A stretch of 64,000 nt of DNA from Novosphingobium sp. Rr 2-17 (GCF_000272475.1 NZ_AKFJ01000085.1:62001-126000); one strand, 5' to 3'. Shown: positions 26,166-36,050, counted from the stretch's first letter. The notes: generated by a model not told the origin, from the sequence alone. Numbers and translations: made by a program.

Positions 26166-27157
26166 ACCGCGAAGACCCCGGCACTGGCGGGATTTGCGTA
26201 GAATTCCAGCCGCCGCGCGAAGGCCATCGGGTCTTTGCGCGTGACGAGCGCATCGGCAGGCGTGTTGAGCCAATCGTAAGCGCGCGTCGCCAGAAACCGC
26301 ATGGCCGCTCCCCGCGCGAGCACGGGCAGGGCGGATCGCTCGGCTTGTGACAGCGGGCGCACTGCCTCGTATCCCGCCAGCAGCGCCGCCGAAAGCGCTG
26401 CATCGAAGTTCGCGCCGTCCTGACTGAAGCACCAGGCGGCGTGGGTGACGGCGACATCGTAGGCGATCAGGTCGGTACAGGCGAAGTAGAAGTCGATCAG
26501 GCCCGTGACCTGGTCGCCCAGCATCAGCACGTTGTCGGGGAACAAGTCCGCGTGGATCACGCCGTGCGGAAGGTCTGTCGGCCAGTTCTCGTCGAGCAAT
26601 GCGAGTTCGCGTTCGACGATGCCGGGCAACGTCGAGTCGATCGTCGCCAGAGCTTGCGCGCCGCAATCGCCCAGCAACTGGCGCCAAGCCGCCGGCCCCA
26701 TGGAATTTGCGCGCGTGGCGGGGAAATCGGCGGCTGCCAAGTGGATTTGCGCCAGGGCGCCGCCCACCGCGCGGGCCTGTTCCGGCGTCGGCTCGGACAC
26801 CGAGACGCCCGGCAGAAATTCGATCAGCGCCAGCGCCTTGCCGTTATAGGTGCGGAAACTGGCGCCGGCGCGATCGTGGATCGTACGCGGCACCGGGCAA
26901 TCCGCGCCGGCCAGATGATCGAGCAAGTCGAGGAAGAATGGCAGATCGCCGACTTCGGTGCGGCTTTCGTAGATCGTCAGGATGAAACGGCGAGAAGTTG
27001 AAGCATCGGCAGACGCATTCGCAGTCGTGGTTTCCACCAGCCAGTTGCTGTTCGAAACGCCTTCCGCGATGCCCTTGGCGGACAAAAGCGTGCCAACGTC
27101 GAAGGCGGCGATCACGCCTGCCATCTCCTCCGCGCCGAGTCGGGTGTAGACTGCCAT
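26162..27157 (-). CDS. thrB: Homoserine kinase (APH-fold type)
   Basis: 331 residues. Alphaproteobacterial homoserine kinase of the aminoglycoside-phosphotransferase fold, which phosphorylates L-homoserine on the way to threonine. Landmarks: [11 protein letters not shown] near the N terminus, LTIYE (nucleotide lysine region replaced as in the family), the catalytic loop [14 protein letters not shown] (Asp in HADL) and [18 protein letters not shown] with the metal-binding Asp. It sits 15 bp after ispH and is coupled to rnhA, an arrangement commonly seen in this order. Confidence 0.93.
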   Translation of the reverse strand: MAVYTRLGAEEMAGVIAAFDVGTLLSAKGIAEGVSNSNWLVETTTANASADASTSRRFILTIYESRTEVGDLPFFLDLLDHLAGADCPVPRTIHDRAGASFRTYNGKALALIEFLPGVSVSEPTPEQARAVGGALAQIHLAAADFPATRANSMGPAAWRQLLGDCGAQALATIDSTLPGIVERELALLDENWPTDLPHGVIHADLFPDNVLMLGDQVTGLIDFYFACTDLIAYDVAVTHAAWCFSQDGANFDAALSAALLAGYEAVRPLSQAERSALPVLARGAAMRFLATRAYDWLNTPADALVTRKDPMAFARRLEFYANPASAGVFAV

Positions 27158-27172
27158 TCTGCTCGCGTCCGT

Positions 27173-28147
27173 TCAGCGGGTGAGTTGGCGAGGCAGCTTG
27201 AACGTGATGTGTTCCTGCGCGGTGACGATTTCCTCGGCCTCGACCAGACGCAGCTCGCGGATGCGGGCGACGACTTCGTTGACCAGTTCCTCGGGCGCGG
27301 AAGCGCCGGCGGTCAGGCCCAGGCAATCGACGCCGTCGAGCCAGGCTGGATCGATGTCGGTCGCGCGCTGAACCAGATGGGCGATTGCGCCCGAACGCTC
27401 GGCAACTTCGACCAGGCGCAGCGAGTTAGAGCTTTTGGGCGATCCGATCACCAGCACCAGTTGGCACAGCGGCGCGATCTGCTTGACCGCTGCCTGGCGG
27501 TTCGAGGTGGCGTAGCAGATGTCCTCACCCTTCGGAGCGACGACATTGGGAAAGCGCGCCTGGATCGCCGCGATCATATCCGCCGTGTCGTCCACCGACA
27601 GGGTGGTTTGCGAGATGTACGAAATCTCGTCGTCCGGGCCAAACGTCAGTGCCGCGACGTCCTCGACCGTTTCGACCAGCGTCATCGCGCCTTCGGGAAG
27701 CTGGCCCAGGGTGCCGATCACTTCGGGGTGACCGGCGTGGCCGATGAACAATATGTGGTGGCCGGCCGCTGTCTGACGCTCGGCCTGGCGGTGGACTTTG
27801 CTGACGAGCGGGCAGGTGGCATCCAGCCATTCGAGCCCGCGCGCGGTCGCTTCGGCGGGCACGGACTTGGGCACGCCGTGGGCACTGAAGATCACCGGCA
27901 CCCCATCGGGCACTTCGTTCAGCGTCTCGACGAAGACGGCGCCTTTGGCCTTGAGGCTATCGACCACGAACTTGTTATGGACGATTTCATGCCGGACGTA
28001 GACGGGCGGGCCGTAGATCTCGATCGCGCGTTCGACGATTTCGATGGCACGGTCGACACCGGCGCAAAATCCCCGAGGGGCGGCGATCAGCAGGCGCAGC
28101 GGCGATCCGGCGCTGGGCGGCACTGGTGACGGAAAGGGCGCGTTCAT
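27173..28147 (-). CDS. ispH: 4-hydroxy-3-methylbut-2-enyl diphosphate reductase
   Basis: 324 residues. Last step of the MEP isoprenoid pathway, reducing HMBPP to IPP and DMAPP with a [4Fe-4S] cluster. The three cluster cysteines are visible: Cys28 in [13 protein letters not shown], one in [12 protein letters not shown] and one in [14 protein letters not shown]. Conserved [11 protein letters not shown] and SAHGVP segments line the active site. Probably the first gene of the minus-strand ispH-thrB-rnhA operon. Confidence 0.96.
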   Translation of the reverse strand: MNAPFPSPVPPSAGSPLRLLIAAPRGFCAGVDRAIEIVERAIEIYGPPVYVRHEIVHNKFVVDSLKAKGAVFVETLNEVPDGVPVIFSAHGVPKSVPAEATARGLEWLDATCPLVSKVHRQAERQTAAGHHILFIGHAGHPEVIGTLGQLPEGAMTLVETVEDVAALTFGPDDEISYISQTTLSVDDTADMIAAIQARFPNVVAPKGEDICYATSNRQAAVKQIAPLCQLVLVIGSPKSSNSLRLVEVAERSGAIAHLVQRATDIDPAWLDGVDCLGLTAGASAPEELVNEVVARIRELRLVEAEEIVTAQEHITFKLPRQLTR

Positions 28148-28216
28148 GCACGGCCCTCTAGCGCTTTGCCGCTCGCACCGCTAGGGCAAGCGCACGCCTA
28201 TCGAGGATATATCAAG

Positions 28217-28879
28217 ATGAATGCTCGCCGTTTGACTGCCACTGTCCTTTGCTCGGCTGCCGCGCTCACCGCGCTGAGCGGTTGCAAGACCAAAGGGGAG
28301 ATCGTGGTGGATGAGGGCGTTGGCATCAGCCAGATCCGTTCCAAGTGCCCCGCCGTGGGTATCCCGGACTACACGGGCGACGTCACCTTGTTCCGCACGC
28401 CCGGCGATCGCACCGCGCCCAACGTCGATATTACCGCGTCGATGACCAACGTTCGCACGGTCTGCAACGAACTGGCGACCGACAAGGTGACGTCGCAAGT
28501 CTCGTTCAAGGTTCTGGCCCGCCGTAACGGCACCGCTGGTGCGCGTCAGGTGGTGCTGCCGTACTTCGTCACCGTGCTGCAGGGCGGCACCGCCGTCATC
28601 AGCAAGCGCGTTGGCACCGTGGCGCTCAACTTCGCCGACGGACAAGACCGGGCGGAGGGTACGGCGCAAGTCAACGCGTTCGTCGATGCCGCTGCTGCTA
28701 CTCTGCCGCAGGACGTGCGCGACCGCATCACTCGCAAGCGCAAGGCCGGTATGGCCGACGCTGCCGTCGATCCGTTGTCCGATCCGCAGGTCAAAGCTGC
28801 CGTCGCCCGCTCGACGTTCGAAGTGCTGGTGGGCTTCCAGTTGGACGAGACTCAACTGGCGTACAACGCCACGCGTTGA
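28217..28879 (+). CDS. Conserved putative lipoprotein, 220 aa
   Basis: A signal peptide with lipobox LSGC (Cys23) indicates lipid anchoring. The rest is a single domain with several beta-strands (VTLFRTPGD, VDITASMTNVRTVC, VSFKVLARRNG, LPYFVTVLQGGTAVISKRVG) and an Ala-rich C-terminal helix. It resembles conserved alphaproteobacterial lipoproteins of unknown function; no named family is assigned. ATG 28217 gives the proper signal peptide. It stands alone between divergent ispH and convergent plsC. Confidence 0.75.
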   Translation: MNARRLTATVLCSAAALTALSGCKTKGEIVVDEGVGISQIRSKCPAVGIPDYTGDVTLFRTPGDRTAPNVDITASMTNVRTVCNELATDKVTSQVSFKVLARRNGTAGARQVVLPYFVTVLQGGTAVISKRVGTVALNFADGQDRAEGTAQVNAFVDAAAATLPQDVRDRITRKRKAGMADAAVDPLSDPQVKAAVARSTFEVLVGFQLDETQLAYNATR

Positions 28880-28947
28880 TCGCTTGGAGCCAGGCGGGGA
28901 ACTGAGGCGCTGAACAGCGTCTCGAGCCCCGCCTTAGCTAGCCCACC

Positions 28948-29712
28948 TTAGCTCCGCTTTGCCGCCTCGATCGCCGCGCGCGCTGCGTGGGCCATGCGCT
29001 TGCGGTCCGCGCGCGCCTCGGCATTGAGCGGCGGCAGGAAATGCAGGGTCAGATCGATCGGGCGCAACCGTGCCAGCATGCGTAGCGCGTTCGACAGGCC
29101 GGGTTCGTCGGTCCAGGCAATTTTGTGCACTTGGGGTCCGTAGTCGATCCATACCGGCTGGACCGGGATGTGGGCCGTCTCGCCTTCCAGCGCCGAGAGC
29201 AGCGAAGACTTGAACGGCAACAAAGCGCTGCCATCGCCGCACGTGCCTTCGGGAAAGATCGCCAGCGCCCCGGTATCGACCAGCGCGGTGCGCACTTGTT
29301 CGATCTGCCGGGCGACGCTGGCGCGGGAGTGGCGCGCGATGAAGACGGTGTCGTTGAGTTGGCACAGCCAGCGCAAGGGGCCGATCTGGGCGAGCCCGTC
29401 ATGCGCGACGAAGGCGCAGCCGGTCTTGCCGGCAAGAGCCAGAATGTCGATCCAACTGACATGGTTGGCAAGGTAGAACACATTGCGGGCGGTACGCTCG
29501 CCGCGCACATGCACGCGCGCTCCTGCGATCCAGCCAATAAGTCCCAGGAACCGACGCGGCACTGGATTGCGCGGGAAGAACGGTGCCAGCACGTAATAGG
29601 CCGGCGTGAGCACCACCAGAGCCAGCAACATCAGCGTCAGCCGCAGTGCGATCAGCGGCCATGCCCACAAGGCGATGCCGCCGGCGCTTGCGAGCGCGGC
29701 GGCGTTCGTCAC
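28948..29712 (-). CDS. plsC: 1-acyl-sn-glycerol-3-phosphate acyltransferase
   Basis: 254 residues. PlsC/LPAAT family: N-terminal hydrophobic anchor (about 10-45), catalytic NHVSWID (83-89; His84, Asp89) and the substrate-binding FPEGTCGDG (153-161). It acylates lysophosphatidic acid at sn-2, making phosphatidic acid for membrane lipids. Its ATG overlaps the stop of the Fur-family gene (ATGA), so the two are translationally coupled, an arrangement I recall from related genomes. Confidence 0.92.
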   Translation of the reverse strand: MTNAAALASAGGIALWAWPLIALRLTLMLLALVVLTPAYYVLAPFFPRNPVPRRFLGLIGWIAGARVHVRGERTARNVFYLANHVSWIDILALAGKTGCAFVAHDGLAQIGPLRWLCQLNDTVFIARHSRASVARQIEQVRTALVDTGALAIFPEGTCGDGSALLPFKSSLLSALEGETAHIPVQPVWIDYGPQVHKIAWTDEPGLSNALRMLARLRPIDLTLHFLPPLNAEARADRKRMAHAARAAIEAAKRS

Positions 29713-30155
29713 CGCCGGGTGGGGCCAGCGTCCCCGTCTGCACGCTCAAGCTTGACGCCGAACAATTCCATCCGGTGATCGACGAGGCGGAAGCCCAGCT
29801 TCTCGGCGATCTGGCGCTGAAGCGATTCCAGTTCGGGATCGACGAATTCGATGACTTGGCCGCTTTCCACGTCGATCATGTGATCGTGGTGCGCCTCAGG
29901 CGCGGCTTCGTAACGGGCACGGCCATCGCCGAAGTCATGCCGATCGAGAATGCCGGCTTCTTCGAACAAGCGCACCGTACGATAGACTGTGGCGATCGAA
30001 ATGCCGGGGTCGATCACGGCGGCGCGTTCGTGCAGTTTCTCGACGTCGGGGTGATCGGTGCTTTCCGACAGTACCCGCGCAATAACGCGGCGCTGTTCGG
30101 TGATGCGAAGACCACGTTCGGCGCAGAGAGCTTCGATGTCGATGGGCTGGGGCAC
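29709..30155 (-). CDS. fur: Fur family transcriptional regulator (alphaproteobacterial Fur/Mur)
   Basis: 148 residues. Winged-helix DNA-binding domain with LRITEQRRVIARVLSES and the recognition helix SIATVYRTVRLFEEAGI, then the regulatory metal site HHDHMIDVESGQVIEF and the dimerisation domain. The DVESGQV sequence lacks the CxxC structural zinc site of E. coli Fur, as in the alphaproteobacterial Fur/Mur branch, which responds to manganese or iron. I place the start at GTG 30155 (MPQPIDIEALCAERGLR); an in-frame ATG at 30191 would add 12 residues. Coupled to plsC. Confidence 0.88.
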   Translation of the reverse strand: MPQPIDIEALCAERGLRITEQRRVIARVLSESTDHPDVEKLHERAAVIDPGISIATVYRTVRLFEEAGILDRHDFGDGRARYEAAPEAHHDHMIDVESGQVIEFVDPELESLQRQIAEKLGFRLVDHRMELFGVKLERADGDAGPTRR

Positions 30156-30254
30156 GGGTGACCTGTAAATATGAGAAGGCGCACCGGCCATGTAAGCCGA
30201 TGCGCCGTCAATCTCAACCTGCTGGCTCAATACTTGAACCGGCAATGCACACTA

Positions 30255-30701
30255 TCAGGCCGCGACGACCTTGGGCTTGCGGCCGCGACGAGCGTTGGGC
30301 TTGCGACCCAGGCCGATCTTCTTGGCCAGTTCGCGGCGCTTTTCGGCGTAGTTGGGAGCGACCATCGGGTAATCGGCGGGCAGGTTCCAGCGCGCGCGAT
30401 AAGCTTCCGGGGTCATGTTGTAGTGAGTCATAAGGTGGCGCTTGAGCATTTTCAGCTTCTTGCCGTCCTCAAGACAAACGATGTAGTCCGGCTTGATCGA
30501 TGCGCGGACGGAAACTGCCGGCTCAGGCTTTTCTTCGATCACGGGGGCAATGCCGCCCAGACCGGCAAGAGCGCCGTAGACATTGGTGATGAGCGTTCCG
30601 AGATCGTCCACCGAAACGCTGTTGTTGCTGACATGGGCAGCAACGATGTCGGATGTCAGCGTAATGAGGGTCTCATTCGCGTCGGACTGTACGTTTTCCA
30701 T
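30255..30701 (-). CDS. mucR: MucR/Ros family zinc-finger transcriptional regulator
   Basis: 148 residues. MucR/Ros regulators are alphaproteobacterial prokaryotic zinc-finger proteins that control exopolysaccharide, cell-cycle or virulence genes and bind AT-rich DNA. The finger region IVCLEDGKKLKMLKRHLMTHYNMTPEAYRARWNLP contains the Cys, Asp and two His ligands of the non-classical C-x2-D-...-H-x3-H type; the N-terminal part (about 1-60) holds the oligomerisation segment. The C terminus is Lys/Arg-rich (GRKPNARRGRKPK). It is separated from rimI by about 140 AT-rich bases and probably has its own promoter. Confidence 0.93.
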   Translation of the reverse strand: MENVQSDANETLITLTSDIVAAHVSNNSVSVDDLGTLITNVYGALAGLGGIAPVIEEKPEPAVSVRASIKPDYIVCLEDGKKLKMLKRHLMTHYNMTPEAYRARWNLPADYPMVAPNYAEKRRELAKKIGLGRKPNARRGRKPKVVAA

Positions 30702-30842
30702 TTTTTATTACCTCTTGTGCGACCAAGGAGTTGGGGGTGTGGCAAACCATTATCGTATGCCGTCGCGCGCTTTGAACCAATTCTAATGAGTACGCAAGTT
30801 CAATTCAGGGAATCCGCATAATTATAGTTTATTTCGACTATG

Positions 30843-31325
30843 TTACTGAACTTGCGCGCTTGTATCGTTCGGAACGTCATAGGCAAAAGTGACGGCGTCG
30901 ATACGATCTCCAACAGGAGTTCGGTAATACTCTCTGCGTTCGCCGATCGAATAGAAGCCGAAGCTGCGATACAGCGATTCCGCAGGGTTTCCTTTGCGCA
31001 TTTCCAATAGTAGACGCCGCGCGCCGCGCTTTTCCGCATCTGATCGCAGGGTTTCAAGCATAGCGAGGCCCAGGCCGCGCCCGCGAAGGTTTGGCACGAC
31101 GGCGATCAGCAGCAGTTCCTCCTCCTCGAAACCCATGCGCGACATTCGGAATCCGGCGGCTGGATTGCCCTCGTCCGGGGCAAGCCCATCGACGCCGACC
31201 ACATCGTAGTGACAATTGCCGATCGTCAGTGCGTCTTCCACCTGGCGACGGTTCCAGGCCTCGCCAAAGGCAGGGTCGAATGCGGCCGACATAACTGCCA
31301 TGATATGATCGACATCATCGTTCAT
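30843..31325 (-). CDS. rimI: GNAT acetyltransferase, ribosomal protein alanine acetyltransferase-like
   Basis: 160 residues. GNAT fold with acetyl-CoA-binding motif A IAVVPNLRGRGLGLAML (the R-x-x-G-x-G loop is RGRGLG) and the motif B helix ESLYRSFGFYSIGERREYY. The neighbouring tsaB gene, with ATGA overlap, is the usual RimI context, which supports N-terminal acetylation of ribosomal protein S18. A longer in-frame reading upstream lies inside tsaB and is not real. Confidence 0.87.
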   Translation of the reverse strand: MNDDVDHIMAVMSAAFDPAFGEAWNRRQVEDALTIGNCHYDVVGVDGLAPDEGNPAAGFRMSRMGFEEEELLLIAVVPNLRGRGLGLAMLETLRSDAEKRGARRLLLEMRKGNPAESLYRSFGFYSIGERREYYRTPVGDRIDAVTFAYDVPNDTSAQVQ

Positions 31326-31963
31326 GCGGCGGTGGAGGGAAGGATGCCGCCCGGCAGGCGGGCATCGGGTGCGCGTCCATAGATCGGATGCAGATCGGGA
31401 AGCAGCCCGGTATGCGGCAGCAGAGCGAAAGCGCGCGCATCGGGCAGGACCGCCATCGCAGTTCCATGGCCGCGCAGATCGATCAGCGCTTGAGCCTGGT
31501 TCCCGGCGACCAAATCCTCGGGAGCGGCTGCCGCAGCGGCGGGAGGCGTCAGCGAGGTTAGGGCGCGTAGGCTCGCGCCGTTTGCGTCGAAGCCCTCGAT
31601 GAACCACTCGCCGTGCCCGCCGGTCATCGCCACGCCGACCGGCACAGGACCATGCTTGTCTCTGGCCATCGCCGCGATCAGCGAAAGGGTGGAATAGCCC
31701 ACGACTTCCACTCCCCAGGCCAGTCCCAACGCCCGCGCGGCGGCCAGACCCACGCGAACGCCCGTGAAGCTGCCGGGGCCGAGCGAGACGGCGATGCGGT
31801 TTGCACGGCCACGTCCGGGCAAGGCGGCGATCATCGGCACCAGCGCCTCTGCATGGCCACGTCCCAACAAGCGTAGTTCGCCCGCAACCAGCTCGTTATT
31901 GACGAACAGCGCCACCGAGCAAGCATCCGTGGCGCTGTCGATCACCAGGGTCGAAGCAGACAT
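31322..31963 (-). CDS. tsaB: tRNA threonylcarbamoyladenosine biosynthesis protein TsaB
   Basis: 213 residues. ASKHA-fold scaffold protein that, with TsaD and TsaE, makes t6A37 on ANN-decoding tRNAs. Landmarks: STLVIDSATDACSVALF at the N terminus, and VSLGPGSFTGVRVGLAAARALGLAW, the most conserved TsaB segment. The C-terminal half is short and Ala/Pro-rich. It lies between nfuA (13 bp upstream) and rimI (overlap). Confidence 0.92.
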   Translation of the reverse strand: MSASTLVIDSATDACSVALFVNNELVAGELRLLGRGHAEALVPMIAALPGRGRANRIAVSLGPGSFTGVRVGLAAARALGLAWGVEVVGYSTLSLIAAMARDKHGPVPVGVAMTGGHGEWFIEGFDANGASLRALTSLTPPAAAAAAPEDLVAGNQAQALIDLRGHGTAMAVLPDARAFALLPHTGLLPDLHPIYGRAPDARLPGGILPSTAA

Positions 31964-31976
31964 CCGGGGGTGCCGG

Positions 31977-32555
31977 TCAGGCTGCGCGAACTTCGCTGAC
32001 TTCGGGCACGTAGTGCTTGAGCAGGCTTTCGATGCCGTGCTTCAGCGTCGCGGACGATGAAGGGCATCCGGCGCACGCGCCTTGCATGGTCAAGTAGACG
32101 ACGCCTTCGCGAAAGCCGCGATAGATGATGTCTCCGCCATCGTTGGCGACGGCTGGGCGTACCCTGGTTTCGATCAAGTCGCGGATCTGTGCGACGATAT
32201 CGGCATCGGCGGGATCATCGCCGAAATCCTCGTCCCCGTCGCTGGGTACCACGAAGCCGGCAGCGTCGCCGCCGGTGAACAGCGGCGCCTGCGACACGAA
32301 GTGGTCCAGCAGTATCGAGACGACTTGCGGCTTGAGATCGTGCCATTCCACGCCCGGCGCTGCGGTTACCGAAACGAAATCGTGTCCGAAGAACACGCCC
32401 GTCACGTCTCCCAGATCGAACAGGCCTTCGGCGAGCGGAGACGCGACTGCATCCTCGGGCGAGGTGAATTCGCGGGTGCCGGCGGGCATCACGATCTGCC
32501 CTGGCCGGAACTTGAAGGTCGCAGGATTGGGCGTGGCTTCGGTTTCAATGTACAT
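31977..32555 (-). CDS. NifU family iron-sulfur carrier protein (NfuA-like)
   Basis: 192 residues. N-terminal Nfu_N (Scaffold) domain (about 1-90, starting MYIETEATPNPATFKF) and C-terminal NifU domain (about 118-190) with the cluster-binding CAGC motif (Cys161, Cys164) in MQGACAGCPSSSATLKHG. It carries a [4Fe-4S] cluster at a dimer interface and delivers it to client apoproteins. In eukaryotes the mitochondrial NFU1 has the same domain order. First gene of the nfuA-tsaB-rimI operon. Confidence 0.92.
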   Translation of the reverse strand: MYIETEATPNPATFKFRPGQIVMPAGTREFTSPEDAVASPLAEGLFDLGDVTGVFFGHDFVSVTAAPGVEWHDLKPQVVSILLDHFVSQAPLFTGGDAAGFVVPSDGDEDFGDDPADADIVAQIRDLIETRVRPAVANDGGDIIYRGFREGVVYLTMQGACAGCPSSSATLKHGIESLLKHYVPEVSEVRAA

Positions 32556-32728
32556 AATGCATGCGATTTAGGTGAAGTTGCTCGGTGGTCAAGGGCGGGG
32601 GGCCAACTCCGCCGTGAAGGCCGCAATCGTTTTACATATCGATGCGTTTGTCGCGACATGTAGCGCCATGCCGAAATCTGAATGCTATTCACTGGCCCTT
32701 AAGCGTCGGGCATCTTATAACTCCTGTG

Positions 32729-35677
32729 ATGACGACTACTTCGCGCGCCGTGCGCTCGCTCGCTTGCCTTGTCCTGCTCTCGCAGGTTTCCGCTCAACCG
32801 CTTATCGCTCAGGCGCTCGCCCAGGAGCCGACCTCGCCTGTTGCCAAGGCGCCAGTGACGCCCGCGGTCGTCGGCGATGCCGTCACGCCTTGGCTCTATC
32901 GGGGCAGCGACATTCCGCCCGATCCGGAATGGCATTTCGGCGAATTGTCCAACGGCCTGAAGTATGCGGTGCGCAAAAACGGAGTGCCGCCGGGGCAGGT
33001 TTCGATCCGTATCCGCGTCGATGCCGGCTCGTTGTACGAAACCGATGCCGAGCGTGGGTATGCCCACTTGCTGGAACACATGCTGTTTCGCCAGTCGAAG
33101 TACATTGCAGAGGGCACCGCAATCGCCGCGTTCCAGCGTCTGGGCGCGACGTTCGGCAGCGATACCAATGCGGTCACGTCGACGACGCAGACGGTATTCA
33201 AGCTGGACTTGCCCAACGCCACGCCCAAGTCGCTGGACGAGACGTTCAAGTTGATGAGCGGCATGGTCACTGCGCCCACGCTGTCCGCCTCAAACCTCAA
33301 ATCCGACCTGCCGATCGTGTTGGCAGAGATGCGTACGCGCGGCGGCGCCGAAAAGCGGGTGCAGGATGCGATGCAAAAGACGCTCTACGCTGGCCAGCCC
33401 TTGGCCAATCGTGAACCGATCGGCACTCTGGCATCGCTGAACGCGACGACGCCTGAATCCGTGCGCGCTTTCTATTCGCGCTGGTATCGGCCGGACAACG
33501 TGGCTGTGATCGTGGCGGGTGACGCCGATCCGGCCATGCTGGAATCCTACGTGCGAAAGTGGTTCGCCGATTGGAAAGCCACCGGACCCAAGGCCGCGGC
33601 GCCCAGCTTTGGCGATCCGGTGGCGGTCAAGGGATCGAACCCCAAGAACCCGGTTGGTGAAACGCGCGTCCTGGTCGAGCCAGACCTGCCGCCTTCGCTG
33701 ATGTACGCGGTGCTGCGTCCCTGGCGGCAGAAGATCGATACCGTGGTCTACAACCAAGGCCGCATGACCGATTGGGTGGCGCAGGCGATCATCAACCGCC
33801 GACTGGAGACCAAGGCCCGTGCCGGTGGCAGTTATTTGTCGGCATCGGTCAACCAGGACGATGTTTCGCGATCGGCGGACGCTACGTTCGTGTCGGTCAC
33901 CCCGCTGGGTCAGGACTGGAAAAGCGCCTTGCGCGATGTGCGGGCGGTGATCGCCGATGCGCTAACCCGCGCGCCCACGAAAGCCGAGATCGAACGCGAA
34001 GTGGCCGAGATGGACGTCTCGTTCCAGGTGCCGGTCGAACAGCAGCGCATCCTGCCTGGCTCCAAGCTGGCGGACGATCTGGTCAACGCGCTCGACATCC
34101 GCGAAACGGTCGCCTCGCCCGATGTGGTGCTGCGCATCTTCCGCGAAACCAAGCCGTTGTTCACGCCCGCCGCTGTGCTCAAGCACACGCGCCAGTTGTT
34201 CTCCGGCACCGTCACCAAGGCGCTGTTCAGCACGCAGAAGCCGGGCATCGCCACCGACCAGGCGCTCAAGCTTGCGCTCGAAAAGAACGTAAAGCCCGAC
34301 GCGGCGGTGCGGCTGGCCGGTGCGCCGATCTCGTTCGACACGCTGCCGAGCCTGGGTGCGCCCGAAAAGCCGATCGCCGATACGCCGACGGGCCTTCTCG
34401 AAATCGAGCAATTGACGTTCGCCAATGGCGTGAAGGTGCTGCTGTGGCCGGTGGCCGAGGAGCCGGGCCGGGTGATGGTGAAGACGCGCTTTGGCGGAGG
34501 CTATCGCTCGATCGACCCCAAGGATGCGGCCTACATCACGCTGGGCCAGACGGCGCTGTTCGGCTCGGGCCTGGCGACGCTGGGTCAGGAAGAGCTGGAT
34601 CGCATTTCCACGGGCCGCAAGATGGGCTTCAACTTCGATATCCAGGACGCCTCGTTCGAGTTCTCGGCGGAAACCCGCCCGGCAGACCTGGCCGACCAGT
34701 TGTACCTGTTCGCCGCCAAGCTCGACATGCCGCGCTGGGACGATAACCCGGTGATGCGCGCCAAGGCCCTCGCGCGCATCCAGTACGATACCTACGCCAC
34801 CTCGCCGCAAGGCGTGCTGACCCGCGACCTGCCGTTCTACCAGCACGCCCAGGACCCGCGCTTTGCCACCCCCACCCCGGCGCAGATCGAGGCGACCACG
34901 CCCGAAGGCTTCAAGCGCGTTTGGGGCAAGGCCCTGGCCGAAGGGCCGGTGGAAGTGCAGATCTTCGGCGATTTCGATAAGGCGCAGGCGATCCCGGCGC
35001 TGGAGAAGACCTTCGGCGCGCTCAAGGCGCGTCAGCCGGTGAAGATTGCGACGGCGGCGGCCGATATCCCGGTCCCCAAGCCGTCGGACAAGCCGGTCCT
35101 GCTGATCCATCATGGCGATGCCGACCAGGCGGCTGCCGTGATCTCTTGGCCGACCGGCGGCGGGGTGCCCGGCATTCGCGAATCGCGCCAGCTCGAAATC
35201 CTTACCCAGATCTTCACCAACCGGCTGATGGACGCCATCCGCGAAAAGCTCGGCGTGGCCTACGCGCCGCAAGTGTTTTCGACGTGGCCGGTGGACCTGG
35301 GCGCGGGCGGATCGATCACGGCGATGGCGCAAGTCGATCCCAAGTCGGTCGGTGTGTTCTTCCAGACCGCCGACGAGATCGCCCAAGACCTCATCGCCAA
35401 CCCGCCCACTGCGGACGAGCTGGAGCGCGTCACCGAACCGCTGCGCCAGCAAGTGACGCGCGCCGCCTCCAGTACCTCGTTCTTCATGGAGCAACTGGAA
35501 GGCGCGACGTCCGACCCCAGCCGCATCGGCAGCGTCCGCTCGGTCCTGACCGACTACACCGTCACCACCCCGCAAGCGATGCAGCAACTCGCCGCGCGCT
35601 ACCTGGGTAAGAACGCATCGTGGCGGCTGGAAGTCATGCCCGAAGGCAAATCCTCCACCACCGTCGCGGCGCGGTAG
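32729..35677 (+). CDS. M16 family zinc metallopeptidase, periplasmic, second copy
   Basis: 982 residues. Signal peptide (MTTTSRAVRSLACLVLL...ALAQ), then two M16 halves. N-terminal half: zinc motif HLLEH (113-117) and third ligand Glu200 in VLAEMRTRGG, so predicted active. The C-terminal half (from about 540, LEIEQLTFANGVKVLLWP) is degenerate in zinc ligands and provides the substrate-clamping surface (AIREKLGVAYAPQVF). Resembles PqqL-like insulinases. It is only distantly similar to the M16 protein at 11956-14844, so the two are not a recent duplication. The ATG at 32729 is supported by the signal peptide. Confidence 0.88.
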   Translation: MTTTSRAVRSLACLVLLSQVSAQPLIAQALAQEPTSPVAKAPVTPAVVGDAVTPWLYRGSDIPPDPEWHFGELSNGLKYAVRKNGVPPGQVSIRIRVDAGSLYETDAERGYAHLLEHMLFRQSKYIAEGTAIAAFQRLGATFGSDTNAVTSTTQTVFKLDLPNATPKSLDETFKLMSGMVTAPTLSASNLKSDLPIVLAEMRTRGGAEKRVQDAMQKTLYAGQPLANREPIGTLASLNATTPESVRAFYSRWYRPDNVAVIVAGDADPAMLESYVRKWFADWKATGPKAAAPSFGDPVAVKGSNPKNPVGETRVLVEPDLPPSLMYAVLRPWRQKIDTVVYNQGRMTDWVAQAIINRRLETKARAGGSYLSASVNQDDVSRSADATFVSVTPLGQDWKSALRDVRAVIADALTRAPTKAEIEREVAEMDVSFQVPVEQQRILPGSKLADDLVNALDIRETVASPDVVLRIFRETKPLFTPAAVLKHTRQLFSGTVTKALFSTQKPGIATDQALKLALEKNVKPDAAVRLAGAPISFDTLPSLGAPEKPIADTPTGLLEIEQLTFANGVKVLLWPVAEEPGRVMVKTRFGGGYRSIDPKDAAYITLGQTALFGSGLATLGQEELDRISTGRKMGFNFDIQDASFEFSAETRPADLADQLYLFAAKLDMPRWDDNPVMRAKALARIQYDTYATSPQGVLTRDLPFYQHAQDPRFATPTPAQIEATTPEGFKRVWGKALAEGPVEVQIFGDFDKAQAIPALEKTFGALKARQPVKIATAAADIPVPKPSDKPVLLIHHGDADQAAAVISWPTGGGVPGIRESRQLEILTQIFTNRLMDAIREKLGVAYAPQVFSTWPVDLGAGGSITAMAQVDPKSVGVFFQTADEIAQDLIANPPTADELERVTEPLRQQVTRAASSTSFFMEQLEGATSDPSRIGSVRSVLTDYTVTTPQAMQQLAARYLGKNASWRLEVMPEGKSSTTVAAR

Positions 35678-35761
35678 GGGCGGGGAAGAGCTGGGTTCGC
35701 ACGGCGCTGCCCAGTTTCTCCCAAACCTTCGCTATTTTGCCCAAACCGCTTTGCCAAACAT

Positions 35762-35841
35762 TCGTCATCACGAAGCGCAGCGAAGCAATCTAGGGCGGCG
35801 TAAAACTGTCCTGGATTGCTTCGCTGCGCCGGCAATGACGA
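35762..35841. repeat. 80-bp inverted-repeat element (sphingomonad-type intergenic repeat)
   Basis: About 30-base arms: TCGTCATCACGAAGCGCAG... pairs imperfectly with ...CTGCGCCGGCAATGACGA, sharing the core GCGCAGCGAAGCAATC/GATTGCTTCGCTGCGC. This word is a familiar abundant intergenic palindrome in sphingomonad genomes (from memory, not searched). It lies between convergent genes. Confidence 0.75.
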
Positions 35842-35949
35842 GGTAGGCGAGAAGTCGGACGCCCGCTCATTCGCGCTAGAGATTAAATTGCAGCGCTCCG
35901 TGCCTGATGCAACGTATGAAAAGCCCTGCTGCGGTCAGTTAGGCTTCTG

Positions 35950-35981
35950 CCGAAAGTGCGGCCACTTTGCGACACTTTCGG
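35950..35981. terminator. Hairpin between convergent M16 and Slam genes
   Basis: Perfect nine-base arms CCGAAAGTG/CACTTTCGG around a 14-base loop, 70 bp from the Slam stop codon. A plausible termination structure for either strand. The remainder of 35678-36050 holds only the 80-bp repeat above. Confidence 0.45.
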
Positions 35982-36050
35982 ACGTTCGCGCGACAGTTCA
36001 GCGTTTCCAAAAGCAGACGGGCAGCTCTACCGGAAAGCCCGCAGGCCGCT

